A DNA stretch of 12,799 nt, from assembly GCA_933822405.4 (NCBI GenBank), contig CAKOGP040001945.1, positions 1 through 12,799 of the forward strand. The letters run 5' to 3'. Below the pieces are notes generated by a model. That model was not told where the DNA came from and ran no database searches. It saw nothing but the letters and a program-made list of their open reading frames with translations. Positions 1-8,889 of the stretch are shown one piece after another. The DNA is from Cylindrotheca closterium. Taxonomy: Eukaryota > Bacillariophyta > Bacillariophyceae > Bacillariales > Bacillariaceae. Numbering within the stretch: position 1 is the stretch's first letter; each line of letters opens with the position of its first letter. The position numbers and the translations under genes were made by a program.

Positions 1-241
1 TTGTTGTCTTACGAAGTAGTAGCTATGATAGACGGTAGACAGTATTGTAATCAAACGTATTCTTAAAAAGAGTGTTACCATCGTCAGATCGACGTGCTTC
101 CCTGGAGGCCAATTTGTCCTTACTACTTACGGACTCTAGCAATCGTACACGTGCACGACAGCATGGTCGATCTCATATTCAATAGCACAGTCACCTTTAT
201 TTGACACTTCATCAACAAAATCTTTATCAACAAAATCAATC
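1..241. other. Upstream region of the Ulp1-like gene
   Basis: No gene is seen here. The stretch just before the ATG at 242 carries a short tandem duplication (two copies of ATCAACAAAATC around 210-239), which probably lies in the 5' UTR. No clear TATA box or other promoter element could be assigned. Confidence 0.4.
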
Positions 242-2572
242 ATGTTTTCCCAAGCTTCCTGGGAACTTTCCCAAGACATTTCAACAAAAAACAATGGGAC
301 ATCTGTACCCTTGACTCAGGATTCCCAACTTTCCCTCGACCCTACCTCTCTAACTCTCACTCCCATGTTGAGTCAACTGTCTCAAATGTCAGAAACGTCA
401 GCGACTCCAAACAACTCCCAACCGATAGCATTACAAAAGGATGAGCCTGCAGACCCTTCAACCGCTGCCCACTCAATTCTTGAAATGTCCCAAACAACCT
501 TTGATGCAATACTTCCATCAACGACCTGTGAAGCTCCACTAGCACGTCCTCCCCATATCCAAACAGACACTCTTGAAAATAAACTCAAGAAACTGGAGGA
601 GCAACGGACCTCTCTACTGCAATGCTACTACTTCCATCCGCACCTACTACGCACCACCACAGTTTCCAAGTTACATTTCACCAAGGAGCACTTCGGCAAC
701 GACCTGGTCATGCTGGCCTTCGGAATTGCTTTATCTCTCCGCGCAAATACCCATTCTTTCTTTTGCAACTTCCAAACTGGCATCCGTATCCGGAACAACC
801 TTCGCCGCAAGAATGCGGCATCCTTGGACACAGAGGTCGAAATCTCCGTTCAACTCAAAGATGAGGTTAACTTTTTCTCCATGCTTGCTTTTGAAATTGG
901 AAAAAAGAACGGCAAAAGGTTGCAGTTGGGTCCTGAGAACTTGAAAAAGCGTTTTCTCCAACATCTTGAGATGGTGTATGTCTTATACCACCTCATCCAG
1001 GCACTACTCCGGCATGTTCTTCCACCGGAAGCAATAAACCCAAACGATTGTCTCTGGTTTCTAGGTCAGTTGATGGTATCTTGCCGGACAGAGAATGAAT
1101 GCTTTGAGTCCATCCTCAAGGTTGCACTCGCTACTCAAACAATCCAACAATCACCCTTGTTGGAAAATCTTCGCACCTTGTGGGGAAAACGCACAAGCTC
1201 GATTTTTCTTGAAGAAATCCAATCTCTGCTCTCTTCCCTTTTTGACAATCATACTGTCGCCGATCTCCACTATTGCTTGGAGGACTCTTGGGGACTTCTC
1301 GAACGAGCGGGACTCCGAACTTCCATACTTGTTCAGCAATGCAGAGTCTTGAATATTGTTCGTCAGCAGGCAGTTAATGTTAATCCTGGACACTACTTTA
1401 CCATCACTGTTGTCGCCAAAGCCCTTAATCTTTGCCTGAAACACCCAAGCACGCAAGGTCGACTCCTACCGGCCCTTCACCTTTTCCAAACCCACACCCA
1501 GGAAAGGAAGAAACGTCGAAGCAATTTCTCAAGAAAACAGCGCTCTCTCTTGTCTTGTAAACGTCCCGTGGAGCCCCCCCAGCCTTGCTTGCTGGACACT
1601 CACTCCATCCTTGAACAGAGGCTGGACAGCACCTTATGCTGCCTGTTGCAGTTCCAACAAGTCCTACCCATTGTCCATCCCTTCAGACAATGCACACCCA
1701 CAGCACCAATCCAATTGGAACTCGAATCTCTCTCCTGCCTGAAAGTTACCACCGACCACGAGAAAGCAGATTTCTTCCGTCTGTGGCAAGTCTCACGGGA
1801 CATCGTCGTCACCCCTCCCACTGCTGATAATAAAATATATTCAGAGAGTGTGAAACGGCTCAAAGACGATTGGCTAAGAGACGATCTTATTAATGCCTTT
1901 TTCAAGAAGCTGTGTTGCAGAGTCAGGAGAGGATACAATCCTGGTGTAACACACAATTTGTGTTGGTTTTTCACTTCGTACTTCTTCACCAGGGTAATGA
2001 ATCTGGCAGTTGGTTTTGGTTTTGGGGATGGAAGCTCAAATCCTGATAGTGGCATCGACAAGAGCGGTGACCCGTTCAACAAGTACCAATATGCCAATGT
2101 TGAGAAATGGGCGAAACGCTTGTTACCCACTGGGAATCTATTCCTATTGGATACGTTGGCCATACCTGTTAATTTTCGGGGCATCCATTGGATGCTTTGT
2201 GTTGTCTATATCCAGCACCAGAAAATTTGTATCTATGATTCCCTGCTTTCTCACAAATATGACTCCTACCTTGTACGCAGCGTTGTTTTTCAGTACATTC
2301 TTGATGAGTATCAATCGGTACATGGTCAACCAATGAGCTCAGCGGATATTAATAAATGGAGATTTGCCAATAAAGTCTTAAACGCACCTCAGCAGCGCAA
2401 CACTCGGGACTGTGGTGTCCTTACTGTCCTCTTTGGGGAACATCTCGAACATGGGATGCCTCTTGATATCCTCCAGGAAGAGCTCAAAGATGAGTGTCAA
2501 TACAAGGCTATTATCACCCGCTGCCGTCTTCGTATGGCCACTATGGTCTTAAAGAATCAGGATTTGTCATAA
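242..2572 (+). CDS. Ulp1/SENP-type SUMO protease domain protein (peptidase family C48)
   Basis: This is a 776-aa protein whose C-terminal part is an Ulp1-like cysteine protease; such enzymes cleave SUMO or related ubiquitin-like proteins from substrates, usually in the nucleus. Visible domain signatures are WLRDDLIN (from W544, matching the family's W-L-x-D-x-x-I-N entry motif), His-Trp at H649/W650, Asp in YDS at D666, Gln Q718 and Cys in DCG at C724. The His-to-Asp spacing of 17 and Gln-to-Cys spacing of 6 agree with yeast Ulp1, so the catalytic set looks complete. Residues 1-110 are Ser/Thr/Gln-rich and probably disordered. Residues about 110-520 are mostly helical with no domain I recognise, plus a basic patch near 420-440. 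The ATG at 242 is the first in frame and no intron is needed. Free-standing Ulp1 domains are often carried by eukaryotic DNA transposons, and the recombinase gene downstream fits that context. Substrate and activity are inferred from the family. Confidence 0.85.
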   Translation: MFSQASWELSQDISTKNNGTSVPLTQDSQLSLDPTSLTLTPMLSQLSQMSETSATPNNSQPIALQKDEPADPSTAAHSILEMSQTTFDAILPSTTCEAPLARPPHIQTDTLENKLKKLEEQRTSLLQCYYFHPHLLRTTTVSKLHFTKEHFGNDLVMLAFGIALSLRANTHSFFCNFQTGIRIRNNLRRKNAASLDTEVEISVQLKDEVNFFSMLAFEIGKKNGKRLQLGPENLKKRFLQHLEMVYVLYHLIQALLRHVLPPEAINPNDCLWFLGQLMVSCRTENECFESILKVALATQTIQQSPLLENLRTLWGKRTSSIFLEEIQSLLSSLFDNHTVADLHYCLEDSWGLLERAGLRTSILVQQCRVLNIVRQQAVNVNPGHYFTITVVAKALNLCLKHPSTQGRLLPALHLFQTHTQERKKRRSNFSRKQRSLLSCKRPVEPPQPCLLDTHSILEQRLDSTLCCLLQFQQVLPIVHPFRQCTPTAPIQLELESLSCLKVTTDHEKADFFRLWQVSRDIVVTPPTADNKIYSESVKRLKDDWLRDDLINAFFKKLCCRVRRGYNPGVTHNLCWFFTSYFFTRVMNLAVGFGFGDGSSNPDSGIDKSGDPFNKYQYANVEKWAKRLLPTGNLFLLDTLAIPVNFRGIHWMLCVVYIQHQKICIYDSLLSHKYDSYLVRSVVFQYILDEYQSVHGQPMSSADINKWRFANKVLNAPQQRNTRDCGVLTVLFGEHLEHGMPLDILQEELKDECQYKAIITRCRLRMATMVLKNQDLS

Positions 2573-2864
2573 TTCTATTACACCCAAATCATAAAAACTC
2601 AAGTACACAGATTTCCTCTCTATGAGTAGCCCACAGCACCAAATCAAACCTCTTGGAACCTCACTTGACAGCTGAACATTCCTATTTTCTTGCATGGCTA
2701 TGCTGTAGTTGCAAATTGGGTCGAATTGGGTCGAGGCTAGTTTACAGCCGGAATGCAGTCCGACTAAATTACATAGCCCGGCTAGTTTACAGCCTCCTGG
2801 ACTTTGCTCTTGCCTGGACATTCTGCAGTTGCGAAATTGGTCGAACAAATCCTGCTATCTTCGA

Positions 2865-2972
2865 GGCTAGTTTACAGCCAGAATATAGTCCGGCTAGTTT
2901 ACAGACGGAACATAGTCCGGCTACTTTACAGACGGAAGGTAGTCCGGCTACTTTACAGACGGAAAATACTAC
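2865..2972 (+). repeat. 27-bp tandem array A (four units)
   Basis: Four units start exactly 27 bp apart at 2865, 2892, 2919 and 2946. Each begins with GGCTAGTTTACAG or a close variant and ends with a GGAAxATAGTCC-like half. Isolated or partial units lie at 2735-2761, about 2780-2794, 2999-3013, 3097-3123 and 3163-3189. In the best copies each half is a small imperfect palindrome: GGCT...AGCC and CCGGA...TCCGG. Confidence 0.85.
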
Positions 2973-3262
2973 TTCTTGTAGCCCCTCCTGAATTGTCCTG
3001 TTAGTTTACAGCCTCCTGGACTTTACTCTTGCCTGGACATGTTGCCTGGACATGTTGTAGTTGGAAAACTAGTCGAACAAATCCTGCTATCTTTGGGGCT
3101 AGTTTACAGCCGGAATATAGTCCGGCCAGATCCGTCCGGACTTACTTCATCCGGAATATTCCGTCCAGTTTACAGGCGGAACGTGGTCCGGTTACTCTGT
3201 TTAGGCAGCATGCATCATCTTCGGATTCGGACTACTTAACAACTCACCTCATCTTTGGATCA

Positions 3263-3408
3263 TCTTTGGATCCCTACTTAACAACCTCCCTCTATCTTTG
3301 GACCCGTGTTTAACAAAACCACAAAATTCTTGGACCCTGTCTGACTAGAACCTTCCTCCACTTCCAACCAAGGTCGGACCATAATGGATTCAAGCAACAC
3401 TCTTATCT
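3263..3408 (+). repeat. 146-bp direct duplication, copy 1
   Basis: It aligns without gaps to 3519-3664, with about a dozen mismatches counted by eye (roughly 92% identity). It begins TCTTTGGATCCCTACTT and ends ATTCAAGCAACACTCTTATCT. Confidence 0.85.
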
Positions 3409-3508
3409 TACAGCCGGAATATAGTCCGTCCAGAATACAGCCGGAATATAGTCCGTCCAGTTTACAGGCGGAATATAGTCCGTCCAGTTTACAGGCGGAA
3501 CATGGTCC
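3401..3508 (+). repeat. 27-bp tandem array B (one partial and three full units)
   Basis: A partial unit ends at 3427, and full units occupy 3428-3454, 3455-3481 and 3482-3508. They are the GTCCAGTTTACAGGCGG variant of the unit in array A. The array sits between the two copies of the 146-bp duplication, within 200 bp of the oxygenase-like gene. Confidence 0.85.
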
Positions 3509-3518
3509 GGCTACTCCG

Positions 3519-3664
3519 TCTTTGGATCCCTACTTAACAACCTCCCTCCATCTTTGGACCCGTGTTTAACGAAACCACAAAATTCTTGTACCTTGTCTGA
3601 CTAGAACCTTCCTCCACGTCCAACTGAAGTTGGACTATAATGGATTCAAGCACCACTCTTATCT
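3519..3664 (+). repeat. 146-bp direct duplication, copy 2
   Basis: This second copy, offset by 256 bp, ends only 33 bp before the ATG at 3698, so it probably contains the core promoter or 5' UTR of the oxygenase-like gene. A TATAAT-like string (GGACTATAATGG) occurs near 3633-3644; copy 1 has CATAAT at the equivalent place. Confidence 0.8.
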
Positions 3665-3697
3665 CCAACTTACACCCCTGTCACCTTTTTCTAAAAC

Positions 3698-5860
3698 ATG
3701 GCTGATCAAGATCAACATGGGAGCAAAAAAGGAAAAACGTCAGGAGACAGTGAGACCATTTATGGACCTATTCTTCTCTCTGCATACCCATCAGGGATAG
3801 AGAACCTTGAGGCAGTCATCGCAGAAAACAAGTCGCTAAGGGCAAACTTCATGAATGGACACAATTCGGACCCCATCAAACTTGCCCATTCCCTCTACCC
3901 CCAGGGGGTCAGAATACTTGAAAAGGATACTTTGTTTTCAAACAAGTATAATCCAGCGACAAGAAAGAAAAAAAAAGATCCTCTTGAACCAAACCAGCAC
4001 GAGCCAATGACAGTCTCTGACATCTTTAGATCGTTTGCTGTCCTTTTTAAAAAGGATATGGAGAAGGTTGGACTATCAGTTGACTGGAACAAAAGCAAGT
4101 CGCCCCCCTGGTTTGCGCCGCTGGCTGCGCTGGAAGGCAATTCAAATGTAGTTGGAGAAGTGAGATTCGACAACAAGTATTCTATCCAATTTTTCTGTAC
4201 ACGTTGCCGGGAAGCAAAACGCTTTGGGCTGATTGCCAACTGTCGTTTTCGGCACAAACCAGATGAAAAGATTGGAGATAATATCTCCATTTTACCACCA
4301 GCTACAGTTCCCCTTGGATCGTTTTTGATGACCGTGGACGAGATCTACTATCACTCATCAGAGTGCGACCATGATCCTTCCGCAGCCCTTGAAAACTATA
4401 TAGACCACACCTACTGCAAGCTGTCCTTGCCATTTGAATGGATATTTGGTGATCGCTACGATGATTCTGTCCGGGCAATCAACAATCACCCTAGGCCAGT
4501 CCCTCATTGGAGCCAGTTCCTTGAGGCAGAAGATCAAAACACCCTTCTGTCAGACCTCCTCGCAAGACAAGTTTCGTCAAACAAAGATGCCAGTTGGGTC
4601 AACTTCGGGGAACCAATTGACTTTGGAAATCCCAATTACCTATTTGACGATTGTGGGTATCTGCTCCTCCCCGGACGCCCACTTGACCTGACACCCGAAA
4701 AGCACAGGATGTCTATGGCCAGATTGTTGTACACAGTCGTGTGTCGCCTGGGTATTGAAGATGTGGCCTCCCCTTTTGTACTGGATGTAGAGACAAAATT
4801 GAAGCCAATGTGGAAGAAAAGCATTGTGAGCAAATACCACAGAAAGAATTATCTAAACCTCTTCCGGGTAAATGATAATTTTGAGGTCAAGCTAAACGAG
4901 ATTGCTGCTCTATTTGGTGGCCTTGAAAGGGAGGTGTGTGGAAAGGAACCCATTCATCAGTTCTGCCATGTCGATCACAGCGGCCCTCTTACTGATCGGC
5001 ACAAGAAGGATGACCCCTACTCGTTTGTGCCTGGGTCCATTATTGTGCCTCTTGAGGAAGATGGTCGAGAAATCTACATCCGTACACCAGAGCAGAGAGT
5101 ACGGATCGAAAAGGGAGAGGCTCTCATTTTTCGTGGCGATTTGCCTCACGGGGGAATCACAAGTCGAGAGGCAGGATCGCAAAAGGTGGCCATCCACGGG
5201 CACCTGGACTCAATAAAATACACAAGGGAACAGTCACTGCTTGGACTACGCAGTGGCTCGGATCACTACCAACCCAAGGAACATTTGATGCTGTACGAAT
5301 TTCCCCAAATCGTTGGGGCTGCATGGGAACAGTATAAAACACTAAGCGGGATTTTTAATGAAATCTTCGCCCGCCGTTGTCCTGAGGTTGAGAAATTTCT
5401 GAACAACCCTGGTGGGGTATTGAATGGGAATCACAACGGCCATGGAGATCAAAATTTGGATCAGGTCACAATGTTCAAGCAAATTCATTCTTTGATCTCA
5501 CTCAACAAAACCTTTGGTGCGCAAATTCCTTCTCTAGTTCCAGCCCCAGCACCTACTACTACTCCGGCTCCAGCACCTACTACAACTCCAGCTCCAGCTC
5601 CAGCTTCAGCACCTACTACTACTACCACTACTACCACTACTACTACTACTACTGATCCAGCCCCAGGTCCAGGCCTTATAACTACTGATCCAGCACCTAC
5701 TACTCCAGTTCCAGAGCCTACAAAGAAACGAGCTCCACAATCTACTACTACTACTGCTACAGCAGCTCCAAAAAAGAAACGTAGTATTCCAGCTCCAGTA
5801 AGGAAGTCCAAACGAATCTGCAAGAAGAAAGTCCCGACGAATCAGCAAGAAGAACTCTAG
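3698..5860 (+). CDS. 2-oxoglutarate/Fe(II) dioxygenase-like nuclear protein with Cys/His cluster
   Basis: This is a 720-aa protein with an AACATGGCT start context and no evident intron. Residues about 420-510 resemble the double-stranded beta-helix of 2OG/Fe(II) oxygenases: H424-V-D426 gives the first metal-binding motif, followed by the strand pattern GSIIVPL...EIYI...GEALIFRGDLPHGG with distal His H484, then a QKVAIHGHLDS strand. The Arg that usually binds 2-oxoglutarate is not obvious; K496, H500 or H502 would have to serve. An N-terminal cluster (C167-x2-C170, C182, H186, H219, C223, H225) resembles a zinc-binding DNA-binding module of the WRKY/FLYWCH/MULE type. The C-terminus has Pro/Ala/Thr repeats (about 613-690), a run of 13 Thr (640-652), a PKKKR nuclear signal (691-695) and a second basic cluster. 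Substrate is unknown; a nucleic-acid or chromatin target is inferred from the nuclear signal and Cys/His cluster. Confidence 0.65.
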   Translation: MADQDQHGSKKGKTSGDSETIYGPILLSAYPSGIENLEAVIAENKSLRANFMNGHNSDPIKLAHSLYPQGVRILEKDTLFSNKYNPATRKKKKDPLEPNQHEPMTVSDIFRSFAVLFKKDMEKVGLSVDWNKSKSPPWFAPLAALEGNSNVVGEVRFDNKYSIQFFCTRCREAKRFGLIANCRFRHKPDEKIGDNISILPPATVPLGSFLMTVDEIYYHSSECDHDPSAALENYIDHTYCKLSLPFEWIFGDRYDDSVRAINNHPRPVPHWSQFLEAEDQNTLLSDLLARQVSSNKDASWVNFGEPIDFGNPNYLFDDCGYLLLPGRPLDLTPEKHRMSMARLLYTVVCRLGIEDVASPFVLDVETKLKPMWKKSIVSKYHRKNYLNLFRVNDNFEVKLNEIAALFGGLEREVCGKEPIHQFCHVDHSGPLTDRHKKDDPYSFVPGSIIVPLEEDGREIYIRTPEQRVRIEKGEALIFRGDLPHGGITSREAGSQKVAIHGHLDSIKYTREQSLLGLRSGSDHYQPKEHLMLYEFPQIVGAAWEQYKTLSGIFNEIFARRCPEVEKFLNNPGGVLNGNHNGHGDQNLDQVTMFKQIHSLISLNKTFGAQIPSLVPAPAPTTTPAPAPTTTPAPAPASAPTTTTTTTTTTTTTDPAPGPGLITTDPAPTTPVPEPTKKRAPQSTTTTATAAPKKKRSIPAPVRKSKRICKKKVPTNQQEEL
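5613..5653 (+). repeat. (ACT)n microsatellite inside the oxygenase-like gene
   Basis: An ACT/ACC triplet run encodes the 13-residue threonine tract. Being a triplet repeat it can change length without shifting the frame, so its length may vary between alleles. Confidence 0.85.
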
Positions 5861-5895
5861 CTCCAGTAAGGAAATCCTGACAAATCAGCAAGAAG
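5791..5895 (+). repeat. Partial duplication of the C-terminal coding end across the stop codon
   Basis: AGCTCCAGTAAGGAA at 5791 recurs at 5859, and AATCAGCAAGAAG near 5840-5852 recurs near 5883-5895. The duplicate lies just after the TAG stop at 5858-5860, in the 3' flank. The annotated stop therefore falls within a local imperfect tandem duplication of the basic tail. Confidence 0.65.
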
Positions 5896-5956
5896 TAGTT
5901 GAACTGGAACACACAAACAACATACTATTAGTAACTACTCTCATTACCCTTCAATC

Positions 5957-7042
5957 CTAATCCATTTTTTGGCGCTTGGAAATAGAACACATTGCAGGGC
6001 AATCACGCTTCTTTGGTGACAATACCTGCATCCACTTATCAGATCCTTCCTGCACAAATGAATAGATCCACTTGTTGTCAGCCAATCCTTGACTGTTTTT
6101 GGCCTTTTGTTGCCCGTTCTGATATCCAGCATACTGGCCCATGCGGATGCATGCAACTAAGGCTTCAGAGACCGACTCCATGAGGAACTCTTCGTGGGAG
6201 TCTTTTTCAATTGTGGCCTTGTTGTACGCTTCTGGGTCCTGGCATTTTGTCAGAAGTTCCACTGAAATGAGAACATACTCCTCAATTAGATCGCCAACTT
6301 CTTTCCAGAGTCTCTTGACCTCTGCTTCCATCTTTTTAACTTCCACAGACCGGTCATTTGGTGTTTCCACCTTTAAAGGAAAAAGGTGGCTGACATCCGA
6401 GGACGGATCCTCGTCCATAATCGATTTTACTTTCATCTTGAATTTATAGATTGAGACTTGAGCTGGATCTCCCACAATCTCATTCAAAACCAACTTCCCA
6501 GATTTGATACCGAAATCATAGCCAAGGGATACCGAATCTCTGACATTGCATTTTTTGGAAAAGAGCCTTGGTTTCAGTAGAGCGGTCCTGATGGATGCTC
6601 AGTCTATTAGAACCATCCTTGTCGTTCAGGTAGGAATGGAAGTGTAGTGTTGTGATAGAGCCAGTGTGTTGACTGATCCACCTCTTTGCCTTTTCAAGCA
6701 AAGGCTGGAAACAGGGTAATCCAGTAGTGCGCCCATAAACTATATCATTACCAAAGACCGGAACTGCGTGGCTGTGGAGAAATGTTCCCCAATTGCCACC
6801 TTGTTGTGCTTGAATTCGACCGATGGTGCAAACATGTCATTTGTTGTACACTTTCCCGGTCCTAGTTGGACCCCCTTTCCAACAATAGATGGAACAACAA
6901 GCTTATGAAAAGCAAGGGGGGTGTTTACCTCCTGTGCAAGGAATCTTTGCCAGTCTTTGGTCATGATGGAGATTGGCAATACGCTTGATCTTGGTTCCCG
7001 GCCCAAAAATGTGAGCAGTGCCAATTTTGTGAACAGTGCCAT
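5957..7042 (-). pseudogene. Unrecognised gene with two frame changes (possibly a disrupted gene)
   Basis: I do not recognise the family. Three adjoining minus-strand reading frames look like one protein. Segment A starts at ATG 7042 and is open to 6740. Segment B is open from about 6837 to 6516 in another frame. Segment C is open from about 6600 to the stop at 5957, back in frame A; its largest part is the 178-codon stretch 6493-5957. No GT-AG pair with matching phases joins A to B or B to C. The switches fall near short homopolymers: GGGG near 6790 (A to B) and AAAAAA near 6555 on the coding strand (B to C). They can therefore be read as one missing and one extra base. Segment C is rich in Glu and Lys, predicted helical, and ends with a basic SKRQK string. 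The gene is convergent with the oxygenase-like gene, with 96 bp between stops. It could be a decaying gene or an intact gene with sequence errors. Confidence 0.5.
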
Positions 7043-7401
7043 TTTTTTTGGCCGGCAAGGTTACAAGGTCTAGGGAACAATTAAGGACTAAACGTCACTG
7101 TGACATAATTTTGAAATAATACACATGGTCGGCGTGAGCGAATGAAACGTGTCGTTTGATTTGACCAGCATGACTACATAACCTCATTTCTGGCAACTAG
7201 AAAGAAAGAGGCTGGTCTCCTACCCTACGACCTTGTTGCGATTACATTATTAGATAAATTTCCCAGCAATATTATAATTATATATCCAAACTAGAGCTCT
7301 GTATACTTCAAATTGCGAATGTGGCTAGATTCGATCACAGGGAAGGCAATTCCACAAAGTCACTTTTTTACTGTAGGCAAGAGAGAAAAAATTAAGCTAG
7401 C
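7043..7401. other. Intergenic region upstream of the unrecognised minus-strand gene
   Basis: No convincing coding sequence is seen. An AT-rich stretch at about 7255-7290 contains TATA-like strings (ATTATAATTATATATCC) and lies some 220 bp upstream of the minus-strand ATG at 7042, so it could be its promoter. This is only compositional evidence. Confidence 0.35.
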
Positions 7402-7581
7402 CTAGAATCCCTTTACCGGCACAGCACTCCAAAACTTCCGCCCAAAGTCAATACTAGTGGGTATTTGGACAACTTTGAAGTTAGTGTCATGGTATGTGGG
7501 TACCGACTCGGTGACTGAGAAGGATTCCAGATACAATCTTGAATGAAACTGGATTGATCCCCAAAACAGTGTGAGTGCCAT
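7402..7581 (-). CDS. Small hypothetical ORF (59 aa) or 3' exon remnant
   Basis: This minus-strand ORF runs from ATG at 7581 to TAG at 7402-7404. It begins MALTLFWGS and ends FWSAVPVKGF. About 60% of codons in its second half start with a purine, as expected of a coding frame. No domain is recognised. An in-frame TGA immediately precedes the ATG, and a CTGCGTGCAG acceptor-like string lies just upstream, so it could also be part of a larger decayed gene. Evidence is weak. Confidence 0.25.
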   Translation of the reverse strand: MALTLFWGSIQFHSRLYLESFSVTESVPTYHDTNFKVVQIPTSIDFGRKFWSAVPVKGF

Positions 7582-7747
7582 TCAATCGCCTGCACGCAGA
7601 AAACACCCATTCCAAGCCCCCCAATCTAACCATACATACCAATGGACGACAAACATGCGTTGGAACGAAGAATTTTGACGAAAATTGGTCCACACCGATA
7701 CCAAGTCACTTTTAGTGCAAAAAATCCATGTTTTCTGACCCCGTATT

Positions 7748-7771
7748 GGCTAGATCATTCTTGATCTAGCC
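7748..7771. repeat. Perfect hairpin, 10-bp stem and 4-nt loop
   Basis: GGCTAGATCA (7748-7757), loop TTCT, then TGATCTAGCC (7762-7771), an exact inverted repeat. It lies in gene-free sequence and is not followed by a T-tract that would suggest a terminator. Its function is unknown. Confidence 0.85.
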
Positions 7772-8889
7772 CAAATTATTGTTTTGGTCCCGGAAAATCT
7801 AAACCATAGGTATCCAAGGGACCCTTTGGTGTATTGTTGAATGTATAGTTGGCTCCAGGGCGGCCACACCGACCCTCATGGTGAAGGTGAACTGAAAGCA
7901 CCAAACACTAGAATTCAAAAATCTCAGCAAATATTGCAAATAAAAAGCAACCGAATGGATCTCCGAGTAGGTATGATCACTGCGGAGCTTTCCAGCACAT
8001 GTTGCATATGAGGCCTTGGCCCTCTTGACATTCTACAGACCAGGTTGCGCAACCCAACAGAACATGTTGGACAAATCATGGTAGATTGGAATGGAATGGA
8101 GGCGAAAGGGAGGGTGAATCCCCAATCCAACCATAGACTATCTATGAAATATGCTTGAAACAACATTGTCTTCAGTTTTTACCTCGCTGGGCGCCCACAC
8201 CGGCTTGTCCAAACAAGAGGAACAATTGCATCACTGCACCTTGATGTGCTCCAAATTGTCAATTTTGGTAGAAGAGGCAACACGATTGAGTTTCCATTTA
8301 GTTTGTGGCTTGTTGCAAACGGTAACAGTGAGCAGGATTGAGCAGAAAGATCGTGATGACACTTCTTTCGCCAGTCCAAACAACCAACAGAACCAATCAA
8401 GGTGGATTAGTCCGTGAGTTTTGCAGAAGCATTTTGCCCAAAAATATTCTTCAACGTCATAGGTGCCGCTGCCGACATAGTAAATGTATTAAACATGCCT
8501 GGCACACTCTTCAATTCAGCAATTTCCTCTCCTAGGAACCAGGCCATGCAATCCAGCGCGATGGACAAAATTGAATCTCAATATGCTTGGGTGAAAATCG
8601 TCGTGTAGGAGCCCAGGTACCCCTTATCAAATGGTACCACGGTCTTTCCTATAACAGAATAAGCAACTTCAGCCAAAAAATTGATATCGTTACTGCCTTG
8701 GGACTGCTTGGGATCCCAAAATCATTAAAAAAAAAGAATTTGATACCTTGTTGTTGTGTCTTCTGCGGTCATTTCAGAGGGGAAGGTAGCAAATGCGTCC
8801 ATTCCACATCATACCAACAAGATAGATAGGGAACCGATAAAGACAGGGCCCGCAATCCACGAGTTTTCCTTCAGAGTGTGATGATTTCC

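Larger units (their letters stand above)
2573..3697 (+). repeat. Nested tandem and direct repeats upstream of the oxygenase-like gene
   Basis: This 1.1-kb stretch separates two same-strand genes and is built from several layers of duplication. About 2783-2893 is repeated imperfectly at 3002-3125, and the second copy carries an extra 13-bp tandem duplication at 3031-3056. A 146-bp block occurs twice (3263-3408, 3519-3664). Units of 27 bp occur singly and in two arrays. Short ORFs here are open mainly because 27 is a multiple of three. I regard the region as non-coding regulatory or element-subterminal sequence, but a repeat peptide cannot be excluded. Confidence 0.7.

Noticed and set aside
1600..2184. 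194-aa minus-strand ORF inside the Ulp1-like gene
   Set aside because: It lies antisense to the conserved protease domain and has no recognisable features.
5485..5848. Minus-strand ORFs rich in Val/Gly or Ser opposite the Pro/Thr repeats
   Set aside because: They are antisense shadows of the triplet-repeat region in the oxygenase-like gene.
7487..8166. Possible repeat between about 7600-7700 and 8110-8210 (shared CCAATC-AACCATA and CCACACCG strings)
   Set aside because: The similarity is limited to short words with irregular spacing and cannot be separated from chance by eye.
8179..8400. Minus-strand ORF, part of a fairly open minus frame from about 8930 to 7924
   Set aside because: It mirrors the plus-strand frame that I prefer on purine-first codon usage. 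It carries a comparable number of stops and no recognised domain, so it is not listed separately.
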